From assembly GCA_019119595.1 (NCBI GenBank), contig DWWS01000012.1, forward strand, positions 1 through 43,608: a stretch of DNA of 43,608 nt, given 5' to 3'. The notes below the pieces were generated by a model that did no database searches, was not told the DNA's origin, and saw only the letters and a program-made list of their open reading frames with translations. Positions 16,199 through 23,237 of this stretch are shown piece after piece (the stretch's first letter is position 1; the number at the start of each line of letters is the position of its first letter). Source of the DNA: Candidatus Eisenbergiella merdavium (lineage in GTDB: Bacteria; Bacillota; Clostridia; Lachnospirales; Lachnospiraceae). The translations under genes were made by a program, and so were the position numbers.

Positions 16199-18107
16199 TC
16201 ACCGTCTCCGTCACCGACATGCTGCGGATGCGTCTGGCCGGAGCATGGACGGCGGCCGCCGCTGATAAAAGGACGAAAAGGACAATGACCAAAAGCGCCC
16301 CGGCGGGAGGCGTCCAGACGGCATAGGCAAAATGGGAGGCGATGAGAAAATCATAGAGCATTTTGCTTAAGGGAAGGCCCAGAGCACAGCCCGCGATACA
16401 GCCAAGGAAGGCATAGGTAAAGGCCTCGGCGGCGATCATCCGGGTGAGCTGGCGTCCGTCCATGCCCACCGCGCGCATGGCTCCGTACAGCCGAATCCTG
16501 GCGGAAACGCTCATGGAAATGCTGTTTATGATGTTCAGCATGGTGACCAGGGCGATGATTCCGAGAAAGCCGTATACGAAGGCGACGAAGGCAAACCAGG
16601 TGCCGGAGGTGCTCTGCTGTCGGTTATCGCTGAAAACAACGCCTTCTCCGGCCGCGCTTTTCAGGGCCGCAATGTCCTCATCCGTGGCGTCGGCGGTAAG
16701 CTGAAGCATGATGAGGGAATAGCCCGTCACACCGGTGAGCCGCGTAAAGGTCTCTTTTGAGGTGATGAGGGTGAGCCGTCCTCCCGTAAGGCCGTCGTCT
16801 GTGAAGGGATCGTATTTCAGCAGGCCCGCTATCGTAAGCGTCTCGCCGCCGATGCGGACGGTATCTCCGATTTCCCAGGGGCTGTCAGGATCCCATGTGG
16901 CAAGCGCCTGAGTGCTGTTCCCGTATACCTCGGCCAGGTCGCTTCCGCGCTTCAGCATGCCGTCCTTTTTCAGGCAGGCCAGGTCGAAATCGTCAAAGGA
17001 AATCAGATCGGCGCTGTCCGGGAAAAGGGCGTTTCGGAGAGTGCTGTCTGCGGAATCGGCGGCGCGGAAAGCGTCCGTGTCACGGGAAGAGTGGGAAGAG
17101 TCGGTGTCACGAAAAGCGCCTGCGTCGCGGAAAGTATTCGCACCGTCGGACATCGAGGCAGGCACATCGAAGCGGCTCCTCCGGCCATAGACCCGCCTGA
17201 CACCATCCATGCCGCGCAGCGTCTCAGGAAGCTGCGGGTCGATGGAGGCCTCGCCGTCAGCGCTGGAAATGTCGATGTCGGACGCGGCTGCGGACTGGGG
17301 CATCAGATGGCCGGCAAAATCGATCAGGACGGAAAAGCTTAAAAACAGGATGATGCTGAGCGCGAAGGAGCCGGTCAGCAGGATCAGATTTTTCCCGGAG
17401 GAGAGGGCGTGATGAATGCCGAGCGCCGTCTCGATGCGGACGATGCGTGAGGAAAGGCGGGGGATGGCATCCGTCTGTTCCGTACTGCCGGAAACGGCGG
17501 CGGCAGGAGGCACCTTTGCGGCCCGCCTTGCGGGAGCGCCCGCGGCGATGAGAACCGTGATCACACCTACGAGAATGCCGCTTATGATTCCGGACAGGCT
17601 GACGCCGAAAAGAGGGATGCGGGAAAATTCCTCTCCAACCAGGAAGCGCAGGGCTGCGCACAGCGCCCAGGTGGTCAGGATGCCGAGAGCAAGGCCCGCG
17701 GGAACCGCCGTCCGGCACCAGCTCAGGGCCTCCAGCCGGACAAAACGCCGGATCTGCCGGCTGCTCATCCCGATGCAGCGCATCATTCCGAAAAACTGCG
17801 TTCTCTGGGCAACGCTGCTGTTGATACTTCCGGAGATCATCAGCACGCCTGCGGCCAGGATCAGCAGACATAATACGCCAGCGGTGAGCAGAAGGGACTG
17901 GCCCATCGCGCTGTCAGCAAGCTCCTGAAGGGACAGGCTTCCGTGCTTTTGCAGAAGTCTGTTTCGTTCCATTTTAATGCCCATTTCGGCCATGCTGATG
18001 ATGGAGGTCACAAGAAATACGGAAAAAATGATGCACAGCAGGGTCATCCGGCTCTGGCGGCGGCGCGTCCTGGCTGAGATTGGGATCAGACTGAGATAGC
18101 TTTTCAT
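16188..18107 (-). CDS. FtsX-family ABC transporter permease
   Basis: This is a membrane protein of 639 residues forming the permease of a MacB/BceB-like ABC system, working with the ATPase encoded just upstream. Two FtsX-type units are visible: a first cluster of helices with QFFGMMRCIGMSSRQIRRFV (about residues 107-126) and a C-terminal one with RIRLYGAMRAVGMDGRQLTR. Between them lies a long extracytoplasmic domain. Within it, at about residues 315-365, is a low-complexity stretch with repeated FRD(A/T)(G/D) and ADS units that looks like an expansion. GTG at 18116 is rejected as start in favour of ATG at 18107, which has GGGAGGT six bases before. The start overlaps the ATPase stop (ATGA). 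Its last codons overlap a toxin-like peptide ORF. Confidence 0.9.
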   Translation of the reverse strand: MKSYLSLIPISARTRRRQSRMTLLCIIFSVFLVTSIISMAEMGIKMERNRLLQKHGSLSLQELADSAMGQSLLLTAGVLCLLILAAGVLMISGSINSSVAQRTQFFGMMRCIGMSSRQIRRFVRLEALSWCRTAVPAGLALGILTTWALCAALRFLVGEEFSRIPLFGVSLSGIISGILVGVITVLIAAGAPARRAAKVPPAAAVSGSTEQTDAIPRLSSRIVRIETALGIHHALSSGKNLILLTGSFALSIILFLSFSVLIDFAGHLMPQSAAASDIDISSADGEASIDPQLPETLRGMDGVRRVYGRRSRFDVPASMSDGANTFRDAGAFRDTDSSHSSRDTDAFRAADSADSTLRNALFPDSADLISFDDFDLACLKKDGMLKRGSDLAEVYGNSTQALATWDPDSPWEIGDTVRIGGETLTIAGLLKYDPFTDDGLTGGRLTLITSKETFTRLTGVTGYSLIMLQLTADATDEDIAALKSAAGEGVVFSDNRQQSTSGTWFAFVAFVYGFLGIIALVTMLNIINSISMSVSARIRLYGAMRAVGMDGRQLTRMIAAEAFTYAFLGCIAGCALGLPLSKMLYDFLIASHFAYAVWTPPAGALLVIVLFVLLSAAAAVHAPARRIRSMSVTETVNEL

Positions 18108-18787
18108 TCGCGGCACCTCCCGAAATCGGTCAGCACACCGTCGGAAACCTGCAGGATACGGTCTGCGGTCTGGGCGATGCGGCGGCTGTGGGTGATCATG
18201 AGGATGGTCTGCTCATAGAGCCTTGAGGCCTCCTTCAGAAGGGCGATCACCTCGCTGGTATTCTGCGTATCCAGATTTCCCGTTGGCTCGTCGGCCAGGA
18301 TCAGCGCCGGATGAGTCATCAGGGCGCGGCCGATGGCAACACGCTGCTGTTGTCCGCCGGAAAGCTGGCCGGGCAGATGGCGGCGGCGCTCCTGCAGCTT
18401 CAGAATATGAAGCAGCTCCTCCAGATATTTCTGATCCGGCTTTCTGTAATCCAGCAGAACGGGAAAAATGATGTTCTGCTCCACGGTCAGCTCCGGGATC
18501 AGATTGAAGCTCTGGAAAATGAAGCCGATGTTTCTGCGGCGGAAAACCGTCAGACTGCTCTCCTTCATGGAAAAAATATCTCTGCCGTCAATAAAGACCC
18601 TGCCGGAGGTTGGCGTGTCCAGCGCGCCTATCATATTTAACAGGGTGCTTTTCCCGGAGCCGGATTCCCCGACCACGGCTACAAATTCCCCCTTTGGAAC
18701 CGAAAAGGATACGTTTTTCAGGGCGTGAACGGCGGCCTCTCCGCTGCCGTAGGTTTTGGAAACGTTTTTTACCTCTAACAAATCCAT
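18104..18787 (-). CDS. ABC transporter ATP-binding protein (LolD/MacB/BceA type)
   Basis: This cytoplasmic ATPase of 227 residues powers the FtsX-type permease that follows with a 4-base ATGA overlap. It shows Walker A GESGSGKST (about residues 40-48), the Q-loop FIFQSFNLIPELT, signature LSGGQQQRVAIGRAL (about 142-156), Walker B LILADEPTGNLD and the H-loop ITHSRR. The family exports or detaches lipids, antimicrobial peptides or signals at the membrane. A histidine kinase gene lies directly upstream on the same strand, pointing to peptide-antibiotic sensing or resistance (inference). AGAGGTG precedes the start by about eight bases. Confidence 0.95.
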   Translation of the reverse strand: MDLLEVKNVSKTYGSGEAAVHALKNVSFSVPKGEFVAVVGESGSGKSTLLNMIGALDTPTSGRVFIDGRDIFSMKESSLTVFRRRNIGFIFQSFNLIPELTVEQNIIFPVLLDYRKPDQKYLEELLHILKLQERRRHLPGQLSGGQQQRVAIGRALMTHPALILADEPTGNLDTQNTSEVIALLKEASRLYEQTILMITHSRRIAQTADRILQVSDGVLTDFGRCRE

Positions 18788-18834
18788 TGATGCAACACCT
18801 CTTTCTGTCAGGATAAGAAGAGAATAGCATGCGA

Positions 18835-18870
18835 ACCCTACTGCAGGGTGACAGAACTCCTACAATTCTG
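18835..18870. promoter_or_regulatory. Two inverted repeats upstream of the ABC exporter genes
   Basis: ACCCT-N5-AGGGT (18835-18849) and CAGAA-N9-TTCTG (18852-18870) lie side by side in the 89-base gap between the kinase stop and the ATPase start. Paired inverted repeats before an exporter are typical of response-regulator binding sites, but they could also be weak hairpins in a common transcript. Confidence 0.35.
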
Positions 18871-18876
18871 AAGGAA

Positions 18877-19911
18877 TCAGCCGGAGGATATGAGAAAATT
18901 CATGGTGAAGGTGGTTCCGGCTCCCGGTTCGCTGTCCGCCTCAATGGTTCCGCCATGGGCTTCCACGACTGCCCTTGCAAGCGGAAGCCCCAGACCGATG
19001 CCCTGTGTGTCCGGGGAATAGCGGCTCCGATAGAAACGCTTGAAAATATGGGGCAGATCCTCCGGGTGGATGCCGCTTCCGTCGTCGCTTACGGAGATCT
19101 GTACGACAGCGGCAAAGGCGCGCCATTGGATGCGGATGGCGCAGCCCTTCCGGGTATGGTCGAAGGCATTTTTCACAATATTGCCGACCGCCTCCAGCAG
19201 CCAGGTTCGGTCGCAGGAAAGCGTGACCGCATCGTCACCGGAAAGAGAGAGCGTCTTTCCCTCCTGCTGTGCCCGCCATGCAAACTGCCTCTCTATCCTC
19301 TCCATCATTTCGGAAAGATATTCCTTCTTTTTTTCAAGGACAAGGGTTCCCGCGTCCAGCTTCGTGATCTTCAGCAGATTCTGCACCAGGGTGTCGATCC
19401 GGTCAAGCTCCTGTTCGGAAAGAGAGGCAAACCGGGCGATCTCAGGGCTGTCCGCTGCCTCCGCCAGCAGCAGCCCGTTATAGATGTTCAGGGCGGCCAA
19501 AGGCGTTTTTAGCTGATGGGAGATATCGGAAATGGTATCCTTCAGGAAGCTCTTCGCCTTTTTTTCGTTTTCCGCATGAGCGTTCAGGATGGAAACCAGG
19601 GAATTGACCTCATGAAACAGCCGGTACAGGCCGCCCTCCTCGTCGCAGGAGATATGGGCGTCCCTTTCGCCCGAGAGAAAATCCCGGATCTGCGCACAGG
19701 CCTCCTCCATGATCCGCTCCTGCTCCTGAAAATACAGATACATGGAGGCGAAAACACAAAGCCCCATCCCGAGGGAGGACAGCAGAACCCAGAATGCCGC
19801 GTGTTTCAGATGAAGGCCCGCGCAGACGGCGCAGATCAGGCTGAAGCCTGCCAGGGAGATGAGGATGCGGAGAAAAAGAAGGCGGATTTTAGAAGTCGTC
19901 AGAAATTTCAT
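18877..19911 (-). CDS. Sensor histidine kinase without a neighbouring response regulator
   Basis: This membrane-bound kinase has 344 residues. Two hydrophobic helices (about residues 11-31 and 38-60) with a very short outside loop are followed by a HAMP-like linker, the phosphoacceptor segment DISHQLKTPLAAL (His132), the N-box GNIVKNAFDHT, and ATP lid motifs SDDGSGIHPEDLPHIFKRFY and GIGLGLPLARAVVEAHGGTI. Such kinases usually sense membrane or antibiotic stress through a partner ABC exporter, and the exporter genes follow here on the same strand. A response regulator gene would be expected just upstream, but none exists; only a short frame ending EIEVFQ overlaps the kinase start as CAATGA, like the tail of a lost gene. 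GAGGT is correctly spaced from the ATG. Confidence 0.9.
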   Translation of the reverse strand: MKFLTTSKIRLLFLRILISLAGFSLICAVCAGLHLKHAAFWVLLSSLGMGLCVFASMYLYFQEQERIMEEACAQIRDFLSGERDAHISCDEEGGLYRLFHEVNSLVSILNAHAENEKKAKSFLKDTISDISHQLKTPLAALNIYNGLLLAEAADSPEIARFASLSEQELDRIDTLVQNLLKITKLDAGTLVLEKKKEYLSEMMERIERQFAWRAQQEGKTLSLSGDDAVTLSCDRTWLLEAVGNIVKNAFDHTRKGCAIRIQWRAFAAVVQISVSDDGSGIHPEDLPHIFKRFYRSRYSPDTQGIGLGLPLARAVVEAHGGTIEADSEPGAGTTFTMNFLISSG

Positions 19912-19974
19912 TGGAATACCTCGATTTCATATATGGTTTAAGACTTTCGTTTCTTATTGTCTGACTTTTTGTTC

Positions 19975-20003
19975 ATTATAATTGCTTCCCGCAGCGGAGT
20001 CTA
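19975..20003 (-). promoter_or_regulatory. Predicted promoter of the histidine kinase-exporter operon
   Basis: On the minus strand TAGACT (19998-20003) and TATAAT (19975-19980) are 17 bases apart. The -10 lies in a palindromic ATTATAAT, so a divergent plus-strand -10 overlaps it (19977-19982), but that strand has no good -35. The kinase thus seems to have its own promoter despite missing its regulator gene. Confidence 0.5.
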
Positions 20004-20134
20004 CCGTAAGTTGCGCTGTAGTTGGTGGCGGCAACCGCATTTCCCTGATAGAATAAAGACACAAAAGAGGCGGAAAGCGCAGAGCTTTCCCCAAAAGGAG
20101 CGCCGCCTGCAGCGGAGAAAATGGAGGAAAAAAT

Positions 20135-20548
20135 ATGAGTATGATGCGATTTGTGACGATTGGCTTCGTTGTTTTGTATGTGGTTTTCTGGATCGCGGTT
20201 TTTGTGCTGGCGATCTACCTTTTGAGCCTGATCATCAGGGCATTAAAAAAGTACATTAACTCCGGGGAGGTAAGGAAGGAAAAGAAGGTGATCAGAAAAT
20301 CCCTGGGAGAGCTTTTGAAGGAAAACAGGCTCCGCTGCAAAATGACACAGGAATTTGTGGCGGAAACCCTTGGGGTAAGCAGGCAGGCCGTTTCAAAATG
20401 GGAAAACGGAACGGCTGATCCGAGCACCTCAAACCTGCTCGCGCTTTCCCGGCTGTTTGGAATATCCGCGGAGGAGCTGCTGAAAAGCGTAAACGAAGAA
20501 ACAAAACGGGAAGACAGAATGGAAGAAGGGAGCGGAGACGGAAAATGA
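20135..20548 (+). CDS. Membrane-anchored XRE-family transcriptional regulator
   Basis: This 137-residue protein joins one transmembrane helix (about residues 7-34, VVLYVVFWIAVFVLAIYLLS) to a C-terminal Cro/CI-type helix-turn-helix. The DNA-binding part reads LGELLKENRLRCKMTQEFVA, then ETLGVSRQAVSKWENGTADP (about residues 57-97), the common XRE pattern. The usual order in the family is HTH first and membrane segment second; here it is reversed. GGAGG precedes the start. The stop overlaps the start of the TraX-like gene by four bases (ATGA), so the two are made together. A membrane-tethered regulator could respond to envelope state (inference). Confidence 0.85.
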   Translation: MSMMRFVTIGFVVLYVVFWIAVFVLAIYLLSLIIRALKKYINSGEVRKEKKVIRKSLGELLKENRLRCKMTQEFVAETLGVSRQAVSKWENGTADPSTSNLLALSRLFGISAEELLKSVNEETKREDRMEEGSGDGK

Positions 20549-21342
20549 GAGAAAAAGCCAGGATTCTGGATGCGACAGCGCTGAAGCTGATCGCTGTGCT
20601 TCTGATGCTTCTGGATCATATTCATCAGATGTTTTCCACGGCCGGCGCTCCGCTGTGGCTGACCATGGCGGGAAGGAGCGCGTTTCCTCTGTTTTTGTTC
20701 GCCGCCTCGGAAAGCTTTCATTATACCCGAAGCAAGAGGCGGTTCCTGCTGCGGCTGCTTGCTGCGGGCTGGGGAATGACGATCCTAACATTTTTTCTTC
20801 AGAACGCGGTTCCCAATGAGGACGTGGTGCTCATGAATAACGCGTTTGGCACGCTTTTTGTATCCGGCCTGTACATGCTGTTCTGGGACGGCTTTGCGGA
20901 CGGACTGAAGAACAGAAACGCCAAAAAGATCGTAAAAGCGCTTCTGTGCTGCCTGATCCCGGTTCTCTGCGCGCTTCCCCTTTTCCTGACCGCCATGCTT
21001 TCCTTTCAGGAAAATGTGCAGCCCCAAACGATCCGGCTCCTGGCCATGCTGTCTCTGCTGATTCCCAGCGTATTTTCGGTAGAGGGAGGTTTTTCTCTCG
21101 TTGTGCTGGGAGCGGCATTTTATGCGCTCAGGAAACACAGGATCGCGCAGATCGCGGCGCTGCTCATTTTATCCGTGGCAAGCCTGCTGATCGACGGCGG
21201 CTTTCAATGGATGATGTGCTTTGCGGCCGTTCCCATGGCTCTGTATAATGGGAAAAAGGGAGCCGGGATGAAAGGGTTTTTCTATGTTTTTTATCCGGCG
21301 CACATTGCCGTATTGTATATCATTTCAGCTCTGTTCTTCTGA
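20545..21342 (+). CDS. TraX-family membrane protein
   Basis: This 265-residue protein is almost entirely hydrophobic, with about eight predicted helices. The start DATALKLIAVLLMLLDHIHQ and the GRSAFPLFLFAASESFHYT segment match TraX/acyltransferase-like membrane proteins (the TraX family is named for the F-plasmid pilin acetylase, but chromosomal Firmicutes members have no proven role). The conserved DH pair (LDHIHQ) near residue 24 fits the acyltransferase-3-like fold. It is translationally coupled to the membrane-anchored XRE gene, a pairing that hints at regulated modification of a surface component (inference). Confidence 0.85.
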   Translation: MREKARILDATALKLIAVLLMLLDHIHQMFSTAGAPLWLTMAGRSAFPLFLFAASESFHYTRSKRRFLLRLLAAGWGMTILTFFLQNAVPNEDVVLMNNAFGTLFVSGLYMLFWDGFADGLKNRNAKKIVKALLCCLIPVLCALPLFLTAMLSFQENVQPQTIRLLAMLSLLIPSVFSVEGGFSLVVLGAAFYALRKHRIAQIAALLILSVASLLIDGGFQWMMCFAAVPMALYNGKKGAGMKGFFYVFYPAHIAVLYIISALFF

Positions 21343-21365
21343 GGCTGGAGGGCTGTTTCATCATT

Positions 21366-22154
21366 TCAGATATAATGAATCTCCAGCGCCCCAAAGGATA
21401 CGTCTCCCGTGATGGTCAGCACATCTTCAGATGTCTGCGCGGGGCGGCCATGCTCGTTTATCCCTCCAAAGGAGGAGGATGCGTTGCAGAGCACATGCCA
21501 GGAGGAGGGGATATACAGCTCCGTTGTGCCAAAGGAAACATCGACATAAACGGTTCCCTGATGCTGCCACAGAAGGCTGTCTGTAAGATATATCGCGAGA
21601 GAGCCGAAGGAATTTTCCAGATGCACATATTTTAGAGCGCTGCTCTGCAGATATTTGACGCAGGAATGGAAGCTGCCCTCACAGCGGACGCTTTCGGAGC
21701 CGTCTTCGTCAATGTGGGTTTCGTATATGAAATCATCCGCTCCTTTGGACTGGGAGGCGTCATCCTCTGCAGACTGAAAGTCATCGTCCTCCGCCCGCCG
21801 GGAGCATTCCTTTTTCATGCCGATCCTGTGCCAGCCGTGATTTTTCCATTCATGCCGGGGAAACAGGATGTCCAGGCCGATGGTGCCAAGCAGCGCGGCG
21901 CCAAGAACGGGCCAGGGGGTCAGCGCCTCGATCCCGAGCAGCCGGTCGTTGACGATGCACAGGAAGGCGGCGGAAAACAGGATTATGCCCCAGCTTCGTT
22001 TGACGATGCCCCGGATCAGAACGGCGGCAAGCGCCAGGGAAAACAGGATGGACCAGAAGCCGAGTCCCTCCAGAAAGCCGAGCCCTCCGGCGATGACGGC
22101 GCAGGCTCCAAGCAGAAACAGAATACCCCAGAATACATTTTTACGATTTCTCAT
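21366..22154 (-). CDS. LiaF-like membrane protein (cell-envelope stress type)
   Basis: This 262-residue protein has four hydrophobic helices in its first 110 residues (VFWGILFLLGACAVIAGGLG, FWSILFSLALAAVLIRGIV and two more), an acidic Asp/Ser linker with a repeated (F/A)QS(A/K)EDD-like unit, and a C-terminal beta-rich domain. The C-terminal part (LENSFGSLAIYL, YVDVSFGTTELYIPSSW, SSSFGGINEHG, TGDVSFGALEIHYI) shows the repeated FG turns of the LiaF/DUF2154-type domain. LiaF proteins modulate envelope-stress signalling in Firmicutes. The start overlaps the LytTR regulator stop by four bases (ATGA), so the two form one operon. Confidence 0.85.
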   Translation of the reverse strand: MRNRKNVFWGILFLLGACAVIAGGLGFLEGLGFWSILFSLALAAVLIRGIVKRSWGIILFSAAFLCIVNDRLLGIEALTPWPVLGAALLGTIGLDILFPRHEWKNHGWHRIGMKKECSRRAEDDDFQSAEDDASQSKGADDFIYETHIDEDGSESVRCEGSFHSCVKYLQSSALKYVHLENSFGSLAIYLTDSLLWQHQGTVYVDVSFGTTELYIPSSWHVLCNASSSFGGINEHGRPAQTSEDVLTITGDVSFGALEIHYI

Positions 22155-22612
22155 AGCTTTCTCCTCTTTTCTCCCAGTCTCTCGATCAGCGCCTTGTAGT
22201 AGCTCCGCGACACGTAGACCTTTTTGGGCGTGCCATAAAACGCTACCGCGCTGGATGCGGCCAGATTTCTTGTGATGGAATAAATATGCGCCAGGTTTAC
22301 GATGGTGGATTTGGAAATCCGCATAAAGCTGCCCGGCAGGGTTTCCTCCAGCTCATACAGCTTGCGCTCCGTCAGATACAGCCGGGAGGCGGTATGCGCC
22401 TGGATATGTTTCCCTTCCGTTTCAAAGAACAGGATCTCGTCCAGCGGTACAAAATAGCTGGTTCCGGCGTCCTGCAGGGCGATGCAGTTTTTTTCCGGGG
22501 CTGTCTGTGAGATTTCCTGCTGCAGCCTCAGAATATGTTCATCCATTTTCCGACAACGGATGAGCACCTCATCCTCGGCAAGCGCTGGATCGATCTCGAT
22601 CTTTACCTTCAC
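22151..22612 (-). CDS. LytTR-domain DNA-binding regulator
   Basis: This 153-residue protein has a short N-terminal segment followed by a LytTR DNA-binding domain (about residues 45-145). Family features seen are FVPLDEILFFETEGKHIQAH, LYLTERKLYELEETLPGSFM, RISKSTIVNLAHI and VYVSRSYYKALIERL. It has no receiver domain, as in the stand-alone LytTR regulators that sit next to small membrane proteins. The start is a GTG (22612-22610) with GGAGG about seven bases before. It is the first gene of a two-gene operon with a LiaF-like protein, which may act as its membrane partner. Confidence 0.9.
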   Translation of the reverse strand: MKVKIEIDPALAEDEVLIRCRKMDEHILRLQQEISQTAPEKNCIALQDAGTSYFVPLDEILFFETEGKHIQAHTASRLYLTERKLYELEETLPGSFMRISKSTIVNLAHIYSITRNLAASSAVAFYGTPKKVYVSRSYYKALIERLGEKRRKL

Positions 22613-22661
22613 ACTGTCACCTCCCGCAAAGCACCGCTGTCCTCTGTCACTGATACTCCTG

Positions 22662-22689
22662 ATTATACCGAAGCTGCGGCCGCGGTCAA
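22662..22689 (-). promoter_or_regulatory. Predicted promoter of the LytTR-LiaF-like operon
   Basis: On the minus strand TTGACC (22684-22689) and TATAAT (22662-22667) are 16 bases apart, close to consensus. Initiation would be about 40 bases before the GTG start. Confidence 0.65.
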
Positions 22690-22786
22690 CCGTTTGGAAG
22701 CAAGAGGTTGGAAACGGGGCGCAAGCGGTAGAAAAGAGCGTGTATTTTCCTATTTCTCAATACAGGCAGGAAACAGAATAATGTGA

Positions 22787-22815
22787 TTGAGAAGCCGGAA
22801 AGAGTGTGTTATACT
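22787..22815 (+). promoter_or_regulatory. Promoter of toxin mRNA, locus 2
   Basis: TTGAGA (22787-22792) and TATACT (22810-22815) are separated by 17 bases. Initiation near 22822 gives a leader of about 90 bases ahead of the toxin start. Confidence 0.7.
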
Positions 22816-22878
22816 GGCGATACGGAAAGCCAGAGTACACATAAAGGCGGCCTGCCCTCCCACTATCGGAGGGGCTAA

Positions 22879-22902
22879 CCCTCCAGACGAAAGAAAGGAG
22901 GG
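22879..22902 (+). promoter_or_regulatory. Hairpin masking the toxin ribosome binding site
   Basis: CCCTCC (22879-22884) is the exact complement of GGAGGG (22897-22902), the ribosome binding site of the toxin at 22911, with a 12-base loop between. Masking of the ribosome binding site in the full-length leader is a known control in type I toxin mRNAs; here it is inferred from sequence. Confidence 0.55.
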
Positions 22903-22910
22903 CGATGCCA

Positions 22911-23003
22911 ATGTATGTTACATATCAGGACTTGGTTCAGATTGGAATGTTCATTGTAGCCCTCGTGGGATTGTGTTATACAATCTTTCGGGGAAAAAAA
23001 TAG
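22911..23003 (+). CDS. Putative holin-like toxin (type I toxin-antitoxin)
   Basis: This is a 30-residue peptide beginning MYVTYQDLVQIGM, with one hydrophobic helix (FIVALVGLCYTIF) and a basic tail RGKK. The pattern (short polar start with YQ/YE, single membrane helix, Lys-rich end) is that of the putative holin-like toxin family, whose members insert in the membrane when overproduced. The start at 22911 has AAAGGAGGG eight bases before; an ATG at 22905 is too close. A strong promoter lies at 22787-22815 and the ribosome binding site can be masked by a hairpin. Its stop codon lies at the edge of a terminator hairpin shared with a convergent minus-strand RNA. This is the intact example among three related loci in the window. 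Confidence 0.8.
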   Translation: MYVTYQDLVQIGMFIVALVGLCYTIFRGKK

Positions 23004-23097
23004 CCGCCACTACTGCCCATAGTGACGGCTGGCCTCATTTGAGGTAAAACAGTTCATTGTCTGGGGTAGGCCGTGTGTTTCTGGCTTTCCCTTTTCT
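22993..23097 (-). ncRNA. Predicted antitoxin RNA of type I toxin-antitoxin locus 2
   Basis: A minus-strand RNA of about 105 nt is predicted to start near 23097 from the promoter at 23104-23132. It begins close to AAAAGGGAAAGCC, has a small 5' hairpin (GCC/GGC), an unstructured linker, and a terminator in which AGCCGTCACTA pairs with TAGTGGCGGCT (23002-23029, one mismatch) before seven or more T residues. Its 3' part is antisense to the toxin mRNA end. The layout equals that of the RNAs at 16037-16131 and 43435-43530. Confidence 0.65.
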
Positions 23098-23103
23098 ATT
23101 ATC

Positions 23104-23132
23104 AATATAGCACATCTGGCGGCATGGTGCAA
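23104..23132 (-). promoter_or_regulatory. Promoter of antitoxin RNA, locus 2
   Basis: On the minus strand TTGCAC (23127-23132) and TATATT (23104-23109) are separated by 17 bases, convergent to the toxin promoter. Confidence 0.7.
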
Positions 23133-23174
23133 GGACTGAATCTCCGGAGAACCGCAAACTGCGATAAATACCAG

Positions 23175-23204
23175 TTTACACAGCTCGCATAAATCCTCTA
23201 TAAT
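23175..23204 (+). promoter_or_regulatory. Predicted promoter of the M3 peptidase gene
   Basis: TTTACA (23175-23180) and a perfect TATAAT (23199-23204) are 18 bases apart. Initiation near 23211 leaves a leader of under 30 bases. Confidence 0.65.
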
Positions 23205-23237
23205 AGGTTCATAGTAATTTGCATGGAGGATAAGTCT

